This document shows positions 1 to 8,898 of a DNA stretch of 64,000 nt, piece after piece. Source of the stretch: an uncultured Commensalibacter sp. GTDB lineage: Bacteria > Pseudomonadota > Alphaproteobacteria > Acetobacterales > Acetobacteraceae. The position numbers were made by a program, and so were the translations under genes. Position 1 is the stretch's first letter. Every line of letters begins with the position of its first letter. The stretch lies in the NCBI GenBank assembly GCA_945266285.1, contig CALYOP010000006.1, positions 62,001 through 126,000 on the forward strand, written 5' to 3'. The notes below the pieces were generated by a model. That model did not search any database, had not been told where the DNA came from, and was given only the letters and a program-made list of their open reading frames with translations.

Positions 1-163
1 GTATTTCGTCTTCACCACGTTGCAAACGATCCAACGGATCAGGAGGAAGTGGTGCAGCACGATCTTGTGGGGGATAAAATTGTGCATTTGCTGAGGAAAT
101 TGTTGATCCAACACCTATAGCAGCTAATAACCCCATAGAGAGTATAAAATGTTTTGAAATCAT
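1..163 (-). CDS. Secreted protein of unknown function, 3' end beyond the window
   Basis: An open frame reads leftward from an ATG at 161-163 to the window edge (54 codons visible). A purine-rich stretch (AGAAGAGAAA) precedes the ATG. The first 25 or so residues form a typical Sec signal peptide: a basic start (MISKHF), a hydrophobic core rich in Leu/Gly/Ala, and a probable cleavage after SANA. The mature start is Gln/Pro-rich with charged residues (QFYPPQDRAAPLPPDPLDR). Too little is visible to assign a family. Periplasmic or secreted location is inferred from the signal only. Confidence 0.6.
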   Translation of the reverse strand, partial: MISKHFILSMGLLAAIGVGSTISSANAQFYPPQDRAAPLPPDPLDRLQRGEDEI

Positions 164-394
164 TTTCTCTTCTTTCTTATCTTTAGCAGATGGTTATAAT
201 CTAAATATAAAGCACGGCAAAAATCAGACCGGACTAAGGCAAGATTATTCAAAAATGTTAAATATTGTTACATTCTGTTTTTTCTATATATCCTGGCATC
301 ATTAATAATCGGTAATCTTTTGGATGCAATATTATTTTAATATTTTTACAAGTTTTTATGACAAACAGATTGAAATAATGCAATGGAGCAACGA

Positions 395-1942
395 ATGAAA
401 TTGGGTAGGAAAAATAGCAAATACCTATTTTATTTTCTGGTATGCGGTTCTCTCATAACGATAAACCCGATTCATGATTGCTATGCTGCTAATAAAAAAG
501 ATACAGCATCAGCTTCTGCTTTAGAAAAAAAGAATAATAATGATGGTAATAAAGAAGGCTGGTTTAATTTACTGCCTGAAAACAGTATTACCCATCATCA
601 TTTGATACTTAATCAAAAGCCAATAGATTATACCGCAGAAGCCGGTACCCTTCTTTTAAGAAACAAAGATGGGGAACCTACTGCAAAAATGTTTTTTGTA
701 TCCTATACATTAAACAATCCTTTAAAAAAGGATCGACCCATTTCATTTTTCTTTAATGGAGGTCCCGGCGCAGGAAGTGCTTATTTAAACCTGGGTGTAG
801 CTGGACCAGAGGTAATTAACTTTCCCGATCATAATCCAGCCGATGGTGTTCATGCTAAACAAGTTCCTAACCCTGATAGTTGGTTAAGCTTTACCGATAT
901 GGTTTTTATCGATGCCGTCGACACGGGTTACAGCGTATCATCGGTCAAACCAGAAGAAGCCGCAAAAGAATTTTATAATACTAAAAAGGATGCCAAAACA
1001 TTTGCACAAGCCATTCAACTTTGGCTTAGCAATCACCATCGAGCAAACACACCGATTTGGCTTGTTGGAGAAAGTTATGGTGGCATACGATCCGTCGAAG
1101 TCTGCAAAGCGCTTTTGATGGATCAGAATATCCTCATTAACGGTATCATCATGATTTCTCCTACCATTGAAATGGGTTATCTTGATTTGACCGATAATCC
1201 TTTAGCCGATGCTTTTATTATTCCTTCCTATATTGCTGCCCATCTGGAAAATACCCACCAACTCAATACACAAAAAATAGATGACGCTTATCATTATGCT
1301 TTGAATGATTATTTGCATTTTATGATTAACCCACCGGCAAAGAAACAAGAAGCCGAAGCATTTTATGCAAATTTAAGTAATAAAACTGGTTTACCCATTA
1401 CTGTTATTGCACAAAATCGTGGCGTTCTTGATCCATCTGCACACGCTATTCGAAGCCGTAATGGAAAACTTTATAGCGTTTATGACGCGACCCTATCCAT
1501 TGATGATCCTTTCCCAGAGGGTATTGATAATAATGATAGTCCTGAACCAATTTTAGCGGGTTTCGGTCGGATTTACGGCAGTTTCTTTGACCGTTATGCA
1601 GCGCAGCAATTACAATTTAAGTCTCCAATGACTTATAAATTATTAAATATGCATCTTAACAGCAAATGGGATTACAAAGATCATGATTTTTCCATTGTAA
1701 GAGGCACATCCGATCTCCGTAAACTCATGGCCTTAAATCCCTCTATGAAGCTTTTTATCGCTCATGGTTATTTTGATTTGGTATGCCCTTTTGCTACTTC
1801 AAAATGGATTATGGAACATATGCCTGTCGGCCGTGATCGTATTACGCTCAAACTTTATAAAGGCGGTCATATGCTTTATACACGCCCAGATAGTCGTGCT
1901 GCGCTATCTCATGATGTTCGCCTTTTATACCAAGAAAATTAG
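395..1942 (+). CDS. Serine carboxypeptidase, peptidase family S10, exported
   Basis: Family S10 peptidases remove C-terminal residues from peptides. Family marks are clear: the oxyanion-region motif FFFNGGPGAGSAYLN, the nucleophile motif WLVGESYGG, an Asp-containing segment HGYFDLVCPF and the C-terminal GGHM with the catalytic His. Length is about 515 aa. I prefer the ATG at 395 over 383 because GGAG at 385-388 sits 6 bases upstream and the protein then starts with a good signal peptide (MKLGRKNSKYLFYFLVCG, then a hydrophobic core ending near CYA), so it should act in the periplasm. It is followed by cobD after 16 bases and may be co-transcribed, though no functional link to cobalamin is evident. 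Confidence 0.88.
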   Translation: MKLGRKNSKYLFYFLVCGSLITINPIHDCYAANKKDTASASALEKKNNNDGNKEGWFNLLPENSITHHHLILNQKPIDYTAEAGTLLLRNKDGEPTAKMFFVSYTLNNPLKKDRPISFFFNGGPGAGSAYLNLGVAGPEVINFPDHNPADGVHAKQVPNPDSWLSFTDMVFIDAVDTGYSVSSVKPEEAAKEFYNTKKDAKTFAQAIQLWLSNHHRANTPIWLVGESYGGIRSVEVCKALLMDQNILINGIIMISPTIEMGYLDLTDNPLADAFIIPSYIAAHLENTHQLNTQKIDDAYHYALNDYLHFMINPPAKKQEAEAFYANLSNKTGLPITVIAQNRGVLDPSAHAIRSRNGKLYSVYDATLSIDDPFPEGIDNNDSPEPILAGFGRIYGSFFDRYAAQQLQFKSPMTYKLLNMHLNSKWDYKDHDFSIVRGTSDLRKLMALNPSMKLFIAHGYFDLVCPFATSKWIMEHMPVGRDRITLKLYKGGHMLYTRPDSRAALSHDVRLLYQEN

Positions 1943-1958
1943 AGGTCATGACTTCTTT

Positions 1959-2954
1959 ATGAAGCCTTCAATAATTTATCAAAATTCACTTACGACCCTG
2001 ATTGCTATTCTTATTGACAGCATTATTGGAGATCCTCAAAAGATTTATAATAAAATTCCCCATCCTGTCGTAGGGATTGGAAAATGGATTGGCTTGCTTG
2101 ATGATTATTTTAATAAACCCAATATAACTGAACAAAAACAACTACAGAATGGTAAAATTGCGCTTGGGTTTATTCTTGGATTACCTGTTGGTCTAGCCTT
2201 GGGGTTAACAAATGGGTTCAATCGTTTTTTGCCTTTTACAAAATCAACTTTATTACTTGGAACCCTTTCCAGTACTTTAATTGCACAACGATCACTTTAC
2301 AAACATGTTGAATGCGTAGCTATTGCTTTAGAACATCAAGATATAAAACAAGCACGTTTTGCCGTCAGTCAAATCGTTGGACGTCAAACGGATTGTTTGG
2401 ATGAATCGGGTATTAGCAGGGCCGCTATTGAAAGTTTGGCAGAAAATTTTTCTGATGGAATTACCGCACCCATCTTATGGAGTTTCATTGGTGGCTTTCC
2501 AGGACTTGTAATCTATAAAACCATCAACACAGCCGATAGTATGATTGGACATTTCACACAACGTTATCGTTATTTTGGTCGTGCGGCTGCCAAAGTCGAT
2601 GATTGGGTCAATTTACCTGCTTCACGTTTATCCGCTTTTTGGATTATGCTTGCAAGTAACCAATTCAAAAAACGATCACAAATTGCCAAAGAAGCAAAAA
2701 CACATCGCTCCCCAAATGCGGGTTGGCCCGAAGCCGCAATGGCCTTTGGTGCTCATATTTATTTAGGTGGCCCACGACATTATGCCGAAGAAACGGTATC
2801 GGCTCCATGGATGGGACAAGGACGCAAAATGCTTGGAGCAAAAGATATTCGGAATTGTTTAAAAATATTTCGAAATGCCTGTTTTTTTCAAGCATTTTTC
2901 TTGACAATTACCACAATATTTTTATGTAAAAACAACAAGTTATCGAAAAAATAA
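1959..2954 (+). CDS. cobD: Adenosylcobinamide-phosphate synthase CobD/CbiB
   Basis: CobD/CbiB is the inner-membrane enzyme that attaches the aminopropanol (phosphate) arm to adenosylcobyric acid. The product is about 331 aa, normal for the family, and carries the typical N-terminal segment LIDSIIGDP followed by PHPVVGIGKWI, the motif VGRQTDCLDESGISRAAIES, then SLAENFSDGITAP, and a conserved C-terminal RSPNAGWPEAAMA region. Several hydrophobic segments are visible. The frame is open further upstream, inside the carboxypeptidase gene, but ATG 1959 gives the family-typical N-terminus. AGAGG at 1941-1945 is a distant possible ribosome site. It lies apart from the main cob cluster but near cobQ-O-U on the opposite strand. 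Confidence 0.92.
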   Translation: MKPSIIYQNSLTTLIAILIDSIIGDPQKIYNKIPHPVVGIGKWIGLLDDYFNKPNITEQKQLQNGKIALGFILGLPVGLALGLTNGFNRFLPFTKSTLLLGTLSSTLIAQRSLYKHVECVAIALEHQDIKQARFAVSQIVGRQTDCLDESGISRAAIESLAENFSDGITAPILWSFIGGFPGLVIYKTINTADSMIGHFTQRYRYFGRAAAKVDDWVNLPASRLSAFWIMLASNQFKKRSQIAKEAKTHRSPNAGWPEAAMAFGAHIYLGGPRHYAEETVSAPWMGQGRKMLGAKDIRNCLKIFRNACFFQAFFLTITTIFLCKNNKLSKK

Positions 2955-2990
2955 AAAGTTACGATACGTTAAAAATTTTACGCTTTCATC

Positions 2991-3018
2991 CTTGTAACGA
3001 TAAAAAACCATCCTATAT
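2991..3018 (+). promoter_or_regulatory. Predicted RpoH (sigma-32) heat-shock promoter
   Basis: CTTG at 2991-2994 is followed after exactly 17 bases by CCTATAT at 3012-3018. This fits the alphaproteobacterial RpoH consensus CTTG-N17/18-CYTATNT at every specified base. It lies about 95 bases upstream of the small heat-shock gene, so transcription would start near 3025. Seen in sequence; activity is inferred. Confidence 0.7.
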
Positions 3019-3026
3019 TTTTATTA

Positions 3027-3112
3027 TCAGAATGCCAAAAGGGTTCTGAATGAATACAAATCCAGCACGCTTTAGAGGTGCTGATTATTACCTTGCTAAA
3101 CCTAGGAGGTTT
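3027..3112 (+). promoter_or_regulatory. Predicted ROSE-like RNA thermometer in the hsp20 5' leader
   Basis: Three successive stem-loops fill the leader: TCAGAA/TTCTGA (3027-3032 with 3044-3049), CAGCAC/GTGCTG (3063-3068 with 3078-3083), and AAACCT/AGGTTT (3098-3103 with 3107-3112). The last encloses the ribosome-binding sequence AGGAGG (3104-3109), so it would hide the site when folded. TTGCT at 3093-3097, just before it, matches the U(U/C)GCU element of ROSE thermometers, which pairs imperfectly with the Shine-Dalgarno sequence. ROSE elements are common before small heat-shock genes in alphaproteobacteria. The fold is deduced by eye. Confidence 0.6.
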
Positions 3113-3113
3113 T

Positions 3114-3614
3114 ATGAATATGTTAGATTTTTCACCCTTATTACATACAGCAATTGGTTTTGACCGCCTGGCCGATGTCATGGGAAACATGTCACGTAAT
3201 GTGGCAGATACCGCTTATCCCCCCTATAATATCAAGAAAATTGGTGAACATGCTTATGAATTAAGTATGGCTATTGCGGGTTTTGGACCAGAAGATCTTG
3301 AACTAACAACACAGAACAATACGTTAACTATTTCAGGACGTATCGTTGACCAAAAAGAGGATAAAGAAAGCGAATACCTTCATAAAGGGATTGCACAACG
3401 TGCTTTTGAACGCAAATTTATCCTGGCCGATTATATGCATGTTGAAAATGCCACCTTAAATAATGGCTTATTGCAAATATCTTTAAAAGTTGTCTTGCCA
3501 GATACGTTAAAACAACGTAGCATACCAATAAGTAACGTGTCAGCACAACAAATCGAACAGAAACCTATTCCCACGCGGGAAGGTATCGATTCAAATGCTG
3601 AAGTTGCTGCTTAA
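3114..3614 (+). CDS. Small heat-shock protein, Hsp20/IbpA family
   Basis: This ATP-independent holdase binds unfolding proteins in the cytoplasm. The 166-aa product has an alpha-crystallin domain at about residues 30-135, with YPPYNIKK at its start, the beta-strand segment NNTLTISGRI, and the hallmark NGLLQISLKVVLP. The C-terminus contains a short Ile-x-Ile motif (SIPIS), which normally drives oligomer assembly. The start at 3114 is fixed by AGGAGG at 3104-3109; a GTG at 3078 is in frame but lies in the predicted leader hairpins. It has its own RpoH-type promoter, a thermometer-like leader and a terminator, so it appears to be a single-gene heat-shock unit. Confidence 0.92.
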   Translation: MNMLDFSPLLHTAIGFDRLADVMGNMSRNVADTAYPPYNIKKIGEHAYELSMAIAGFGPEDLELTTQNNTLTISGRIVDQKEDKESEYLHKGIAQRAFERKFILADYMHVENATLNNGLLQISLKVVLPDTLKQRSIPISNVSAQQIEQKPIPTREGIDSNAEVAA

Positions 3615-3652
3615 TTGTTATTCAATAACGATTTAGCCTCTTTCTAGCCCAT

Positions 3653-5149
3653 TTACCCTCTGGAAAACTTTTCAGGGGGCTTTTTTATTTCTGATGCTAG
3701 CGCAATCATATCCTCTATTGAAAGCCATCGTTCAAGATGTTCCGCCCATTGATCAAGGGTTTTATCGACAATTTCGTCATGATTTCTATTATTACCTTTT
3801 GCACCAAACAAAGCCAACAACGCATGACGCGCTTCGCCACAATGAAACAGACCATGTAAATAGGTTCCGATAATACGACTGTCGGATGATATACAACCTT
3901 CGCATCTTCTATCATCAAAAAAAGCAAAAGGGCGCAAAGAATCATTGATTTTTGTTTGTCCTAAATGCATTTCATAGCCTGTAAAAGCCGCATTATTAAA
4001 CGTTAAATGACCCTTTACCTGGGTTAAATATTTTTCTTTTTCTAAAACTGTTGAAATATTCAACAAACCTAATCCCGTGACAGTTTCAATCTGCCCTTCT
4101 ATTCCATGGAGATCTATTATTTCACGTCCCAACATCTGATAACCCCCACAGATGCCAAGAATATACCCCCCCTTACGATAATGAGCACGCAGATCAATAT
4201 CCCAACCCGCCGCATAAAGTGCCTTTAAATCCGCAATTGTCGATTTTGAACCAGGCAAGAGGATAACATCCGCCCATAATGGTAATGGTTTACCGATTGG
4301 TATGAAATGAAGTTGAATATTTTGTTCTTGTTTTAACGGATCAAAATCATCGAAATTCGCAATTGTGGGTAATAAAGGAATAACAATCTGTAACTTTTCC
4401 GACTGATTTCTTTGAAAATGCGCCATTAAATCCACTGTATCTTCAGCAGGAAGATTGCGTAAATCGGGAAAATAAGGGATCAACCCCAAATCCCTCCATC
4501 CTGTTTTTTGAGCAATCCATGACATGGTATCGGTAAAAAGCGACAAATCCCCCCGCATTTTATTTACGAGAAAACCTTTTATAAGCGAACGGTCACTTTC
4601 ATCTAAAACGGTGTGGGTTCCTACTAAACTGGCAATCACGCCCCCACGGTCAATATCTCCGATTAACATGACTGGAACTTGTACTGCTTGGGCAAATCCC
4701 ATATTTGCAATATCATGCGCACGTAAATTAATTTCTGATGCAGACCCTGCACCCTCAATTAATATAATATCGGCATCTTTGCTTAGGATCTCAAAACTTT
4801 GCAAAAGATAAGGAAAAAGTTGCGGTTTTAAATTTTGATAATCCCGTGCTTTTGCTTTTCCCCATCGTTTGCCTTGAACGATAATTTGTGAACCCGTTTC
4901 ACTTTGTGGTTTTAAGAGAACCGGATTCATATGAATATTTGTTTCAACCCTGCATGCTTGTGCTTGCAAGGCTTGTGCACGACCGATTTCGCCACCATCT
5001 GCGGTTACAGCCGCATTATTAGACATATTTTGCGGTTTAAAAGGACGTACACGGAATCCACGATTCGTCAAAGCACGTGCAATACCCGCCACCAGTACAG
5101 ATTTGCCTACACTTGACCCCGTTCCTTGGAACATCAAAGCCTTGGGCAT
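3653..5149 (-). CDS. cobQ: Cobyric acid synthase CobQ
   Basis: CobQ amidates four carboxyl groups of adenosylcobyrinic acid a,c-diamide, using glutamine and ATP. The 498-aa protein has the N-terminal synthetase-type P-loop GTGSSVGKSVLVAGIAR, a central dethiobiotin-synthetase-like domain, and a C-terminal glutamine amidotransferase domain with the nucleophile Cys in GICGGYQMLG and the His in TYLHGLF. Its ATG overlaps the cobO stop (TAATG), so translation is probably coupled. It is the last gene of a three-gene minus-strand operon, cobU-cobO-cobQ. Confidence 0.96.
   Translation of the reverse strand: MPKALMFQGTGSSVGKSVLVAGIARALTNRGFRVRPFKPQNMSNNAAVTADGGEIGRAQALQAQACRVETNIHMNPVLLKPQSETGSQIIVQGKRWGKAKARDYQNLKPQLFPYLLQSFEILSKDADIILIEGAGSASEINLRAHDIANMGFAQAVQVPVMLIGDIDRGGVIASLVGTHTVLDESDRSLIKGFLVNKMRGDLSLFTDTMSWIAQKTGWRDLGLIPYFPDLRNLPAEDTVDLMAHFQRNQSEKLQIVIPLLPTIANFDDFDPLKQEQNIQLHFIPIGKPLPLWADVILLPGSKSTIADLKALYAAGWDIDLRAHYRKGGYILGICGGYQMLGREIIDLHGIEGQIETVTGLGLLNISTVLEKEKYLTQVKGHLTFNNAAFTGYEMHLGQTKINDSLRPFAFFDDRRCEGCISSDSRIIGTYLHGLFHCGEARHALLALFGAKGNNRNHDEIVDKTLDQWAEHLERWLSIEDMIALASEIKKPPEKFSRG
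3656..3687 (+). terminator. Intrinsic terminator of hsp20
   Basis: The stem CCCTCTGGAA (3656-3665) pairs with TTTTCAGGGGG (about 3669-3679), with G-T wobbles, and a run of T follows at 3681-3686. It sits inside the last codons of the convergent cobQ gene, so the two transcripts overlap here. Confidence 0.65.
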
Positions 5150-5751
5150 TAATATTCGATGCCTTTTTGTGCTTTAATCCCAGCATCAAAAGGATGTTTG
5201 ATCAAAGTCATTTCTGTAACCAGATCCGCAGCTTCAATCAATGTCGCTTTAGCATTACGACCCGTAATAATGACGTGTTGCATTGCTGGTCGTTGCCCAA
5301 GAACTTGTAACACTTCATCAAGTGGCAAATAATCATAACGCAAAGCAATATTCAGCTCGTCCAGAATAACCAAGCTCAAATCATCGCGTTTTAACAATTC
5401 TTTGGCTTTGTCCCATGCCTTACGACAAGAATCAATATCACGTTGGCGATCCTGCGTATCCCAAGTAAAGCCTTCTCCCATCGTATGCCATTCGACTAAA
5501 CCTGAAAAAGCTTCTGCAGCTTTTCGTTCACCGGTTTGCCATTCTGGCGCTTTGATAAACTGAACAACTCCGACTTTACGGCCATAACCGACCATACGAA
5601 ACATCGTGCCAAAGGCCGCGGTTGATTTTCCTTTACCCGAACCTGTGTAAACAATCAGCAACCCTTTTTCTTCGGTTTTGGTTGCCAATATTTCACTTTG
5701 CAATTGTTTCCGCTTTTGCATTTTCTGTTTATGCTGAATATTCTCGTCCAT
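5149..5751 (-). CDS. cobO: Cob(I)yrinic acid a,c-diamide adenosyltransferase CobO
   Basis: CobO transfers the 5'-deoxyadenosyl group of ATP to the cobalt of the corrinoid. The 200-aa product is of normal length for the CobO/BtuR/CobA family. It has the P-loop variant YTGSGKGKSTAAFGT and the conserved LVILDELNIALRYDYL and VIITGRNA segments. The first 25 residues are Gln/Lys-rich and not part of the fold. It lies 10 bases after cobU and overlaps cobQ by one base. Confidence 0.95.
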   Translation of the reverse strand: MDENIQHKQKMQKRKQLQSEILATKTEEKGLLIVYTGSGKGKSTAAFGTMFRMVGYGRKVGVVQFIKAPEWQTGERKAAEAFSGLVEWHTMGEGFTWDTQDRQRDIDSCRKAWDKAKELLKRDDLSLVILDELNIALRYDYLPLDEVLQVLGQRPAMQHVIITGRNAKATLIEAADLVTEMTLIKHPFDAGIKAQKGIEY

Positions 5752-5761
5752 TGCTTTTTCC

Positions 5762-6283
5762 TTATATCTTATTTGAATCTTTAAGTATCATGGGAAGGCC
5801 AGCTATTATAAAAGTAACTTTGTCTGAAATGGTTGCCAATTTTTGATTAACCATTCCCATATGATCACAGAATTGTCGTGCTAAAGGATTAACAGGAACG
5901 ATACCCAAACCGACTTCGCTACTTACCATAATGACGGGTGCCATATGTTTATGCAAGCTATCTGCTAATCTATTTACGGCAAGATCGACATTTTGTTCTT
6001 CCATTAAAAGATTGGTTACCCAAAGCGTTAAGCAATCAATTAATACTGGTTTTTGTTGCGTTTTCGATAATATCGACACTAAATCTAATGGTTCTTCAAT
6101 AGTTTCCCATTGATGATCACGACGTTCCTGATGTTTAGCAATACGGTTTTGCATTTCTTCATCCCAAGCACGTCCCGTTGCTAAATAGATCCAAGGTGCC
6201 GAATATTGTTGAATCCAATTTTCTGCATAAACACTTTTACCCGAGCGTACACCGCCTAAAACAAGTCCGATCATATTGTTCAC
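5762..6283 (-). CDS. cobU: Bifunctional adenosylcobinamide kinase/guanylyltransferase CobU (CobP)
   Basis: CobU phosphorylates adenosylcobinamide and then adds GMP, preparing it for joining to alpha-ribazole. The 173-aa protein shows the P-loop LVLGGVRSGKSVYAENW near its start, the conserved AKHQERRDHQWETIEEP segment holding the usual guanylylated His, and VLIDCLTLWVTNLL. It is the first gene of cobU-cobO-cobQ. The 116-base gap to the divergent dehydrogenase gene at 6400 should hold both promoters; no B12-riboswitch signature is seen there. Confidence 0.94.
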   Translation of the reverse strand: MNNMIGLVLGGVRSGKSVYAENWIQQYSAPWIYLATGRAWDEEMQNRIAKHQERRDHQWETIEEPLDLVSILSKTQQKPVLIDCLTLWVTNLLMEEQNVDLAVNRLADSLHKHMAPVIMVSSEVGLGIVPVNPLARQFCDHMGMVNQKLATISDKVTFIIAGLPMILKDSNKI

Positions 6284-6399
6284 ATCAAAATTAAAAAATG
6301 CTTTCCAATAATTCCATGCAATCCATTAAGATAATACAAGTAAGATAACACAAAAATAGATAATAATTGATTATAACCAAAAACCAATTGGACAGGCAG

Positions 6400-7332
6400 A
6401 TGAAACCAGAAATATTACAACTTGTCCCCGTCAGTAAAAGCGTTCAGCAAGAACTAGATACGCTTTATACCACGCATGCTTCATTTGATGGATTTCCATA
6501 CGACCACGTTCCGGAAAATATTGAAGTATTGTTAACGAATGGCGCCATTGGTGCTTCGTCTCAAATGATTGATGCGCTGCCTCATCTGAAACTTATTACC
6601 GTGCATGGTATCGGTCTGGATGCAATTGATTTAGAAAAAGCAAAACAAAAGAATATACGCGTAAGTATTGCCCGTGATTCTTCAACGGATGATGTTGCTG
6701 ATATCGCTATTGGGTTACTTTTAGATATTACCCGCCAAATATCTGCCCGAGACCGTCATATTCGCGCGGGTTATTGGGTAACAAAAGGGCGCTATCCTCG
6801 GCAAGGGACGTCTTTAACACATAAAAATGTAGGCATTATGGGTATGGGGCCTATCGGCAAAACAATTGCACGCCGATTAATGGCTTTTGATATGAAAATT
6901 TCCTATACCGCGCGACATTGTCACCACGAAGTCGCATGGGAATTTATTCCCTCTTTGGTTGATCTTGCCCAAAATTCAGATTTTTTAATCATCGCAGCAA
7001 GTGGTGGGCAATCTTCCTATCATGCTGTTAATCAAGAAGTGCTAGAAGCTTTGGGAGAACGAGGGTTTTTAGTAAATATTGGACGTGGAAGTATCATTGA
7101 TGAAATGACCCTTGTTCAGTTTTTAAAGGAGGGTAAAATTGCTGGGGCTGGTCTCGATGTTTTTACGGATGAACCCTATGTGCCACCAGATTTATTCCAA
7201 TTGGATAATGTCGTTATGACCACTCATTCAGCCAGCTCGACTTATGAAACTACTTTGCGTTCAAGCAAAATGGTTATTCAATCAATCAAAGACTTTTATG
7301 CAGGAAAAGACCTTCCTTTTTCCGTTACGTAA
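6400..7332 (+). CDS. NAD(P)-dependent D-2-hydroxyacid dehydrogenase (glyoxylate/hydroxypyruvate reductase-like)
   Basis: The enzyme interconverts a 2-oxoacid and a D-2-hydroxyacid. The 310-aa product has a C-terminally placed Rossmann fold with VGIMGMGPIGKTIARRL, the catalytic-Arg region VNIGRGSIIDE, the Glu region GAGLDVFTDEP, and the catalytic His in VVMTTHSASST. ATG 6400 is preferred over an in-frame TTG at 6367, because it gives the usual length and follows a purine-rich GGACAGGCAG. The exact substrate cannot be read from sequence; glyoxylate or hydroxypyruvate is the usual one in this subfamily. It converges with the porin gene. Confidence 0.85.
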   Translation: MKPEILQLVPVSKSVQQELDTLYTTHASFDGFPYDHVPENIEVLLTNGAIGASSQMIDALPHLKLITVHGIGLDAIDLEKAKQKNIRVSIARDSSTDDVADIAIGLLLDITRQISARDRHIRAGYWVTKGRYPRQGTSLTHKNVGIMGMGPIGKTIARRLMAFDMKISYTARHCHHEVAWEFIPSLVDLAQNSDFLIIAASGGQSSYHAVNQEVLEALGERGFLVNIGRGSIIDEMTLVQFLKEGKIAGAGLDVFTDEPYVPPDLFQLDNVVMTTHSASSTYETTLRSSKMVIQSIKDFYAGKDLPFSVT

Positions 7333-7339
7333 AAGATTT

Positions 7340-8806
7340 TTAAAAAGGATCTTTGAACTTTTGAGGTAAACCCAATGCCTGATTCAAAAGCGCGGTAAAA
7401 ACCAATCCTGTTACCATTGCATGATTTACATTAGGTTTCGGATGAGCAGAATAAAGTTGATCTGGGTTCCAGCTATAATGCATAAAGGGCATGAGTTGGA
7501 TACCCGGTGCTAAGCCAAAGCCATAATCAATTTCTAGGCCAAATTCTTTATTACGCTGGGATCGTGCAGAAAATCCCGAATGTTTAAAGGTATCATCAAG
7601 CCTTCGAGTTAGACGTTGGCTTAATTGTAAATATTGGAAATGAATTCCGATTGTATCATGTTTACTGATCGTACCAAAACCGATATCCCGAACCCCGAAA
7701 AATACCTGATGCTGAATTGGGGTATAACCCCCGGTACGCCAATCCGCGCCACCAAATAAAATAATTTCTTGGGAATCTTGCATACTCGGTCGCCAAATTA
7801 CCTGTTCAGCTTGTAAATAGATACCTGTACGACCTTTAAATTTTTTCGGTATCCCCCCATACATTCCGCGGGACTTCCATTGGGTATTATAATATTGATC
7901 AATATAGGGTGCGGTATCCCAAAATGCCCCAATATCATAGCGTCCAGAATAACGATAATTCATAGGAGCACGGACATAACCGATTTCTACTGGTAAATCC
8001 ATACCGGTCGTTTCTCCAAATGCCCAATCTTTACCGGGCCAATTATTGTGATTCCTTTTCATTAAACTGGACTGTGTTTGCCAAATACCCGTTTTAATAT
8101 AAACCGTTTTTACCGGTTTATATTTTATCGTTGTCCCCCAGGTTCCGGTTAAATAAGGCGCAGAACTTTTATCGAAAATATAGAATGATGGATTGGCGCA
8201 ACCCGCATAAGCAAAAGTACAATAGGTTGGTGAAAAATTAAATTCTGTACTTAATGAACTCCGTCCTGCCAGAATTCTAATTTTCTTATCCAGAAAAGTT
8301 TGTTCCCATGTCAGCTCTGCCAAACGGAATTCATCACCATAAACCCATGCACGGTTGTAATTTAATGCACTTCCGGTCATGGAATAATAAGGTTGCCCTT
8401 GAAGACTTCCTACATAAGTATGAATTACGGCATTTCTAATTCCCAATAAGGTTTGTAAATCAAAATCAATCCCTGCTCCGATAAAACCTTCAAAAAATCC
8501 ACCTTTTTTTAAACCACCCGATACTTGCCATTGTTGTTGAGACAAAATCCGTCCATTAAGATAAATTCCGCGTTGTTTAAGCCATTGCCCTGCATCTTTT
8601 CCAAGATATTGTAAAGTCAATGGATAACCAGCATTTTTAGCACCCATTTTTTGAGATTTTTCTGCGCCAATGACAGCCGCATAAGGCGGTAGGGCCTGGG
8701 CAAAGCTTTCATGATTAACAATAGAACATGCAAAATGCAGCCATCCTCCCGTTATCCATAACCCAGCAATCAATCTGAAAGCATTTTGATTTTTATAATG
8801 CGTCAC
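7340..8806 (-). CDS. Carbohydrate-selective porin, OprB family
   Basis: OprB-type porins form outer-membrane channels for sugars and related solutes. The 488-aa product starts with a signal sequence (hydrophobic core about residues 11-27, probable cleavage after SFAQA). It then shows a DAGQWLKQRGIYLNG-type start of the mature protein, the GAGIDFDLQTLLG segment, and alternating aromatic/Gly beta-strand patterns to the C-terminus. The start codon is GTG (8806) with AAAGG upstream. It lies next to the Rieske catabolic cluster on the same strand, so it may admit that pathway's substrate, but the 92-base gap leaves this open. Confidence 0.85.
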   Translation of the reverse strand: MTHYKNQNAFRLIAGLWITGGWLHFACSIVNHESFAQALPPYAAVIGAEKSQKMGAKNAGYPLTLQYLGKDAGQWLKQRGIYLNGRILSQQQWQVSGGLKKGGFFEGFIGAGIDFDLQTLLGIRNAVIHTYVGSLQGQPYYSMTGSALNYNRAWVYGDEFRLAELTWEQTFLDKKIRILAGRSSLSTEFNFSPTYCTFAYAGCANPSFYIFDKSSAPYLTGTWGTTIKYKPVKTVYIKTGIWQTQSSLMKRNHNNWPGKDWAFGETTGMDLPVEIGYVRAPMNYRYSGRYDIGAFWDTAPYIDQYYNTQWKSRGMYGGIPKKFKGRTGIYLQAEQVIWRPSMQDSQEIILFGGADWRTGGYTPIQHQVFFGVRDIGFGTISKHDTIGIHFQYLQLSQRLTRRLDDTFKHSGFSARSQRNKEFGLEIDYGFGLAPGIQLMPFMHYSWNPDQLYSAHPKPNVNHAMVTGLVFTALLNQALGLPQKFKDPF

Positions 8807-8898
8807 TGGATTGGCCTTTTACTTTTAAAGATGGCACTTATAATCAAATTATAAAACAAAAAAAGAACATGATGAAAAAAATGATGTAACGATCGAAA

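Noticed and set aside
1764-1958. An upstream extension of CobD by 65 codons
   Set aside because: It lies wholly inside the carboxypeptidase gene and does not resemble the family N-terminus; ATG 1959 does.
7332-7354. Terminator between the dehydrogenase and porin genes
   Set aside because: AAAGAT/ATCTTT is a 6-bp AT-rich repeat with a weak stem; too little to call.
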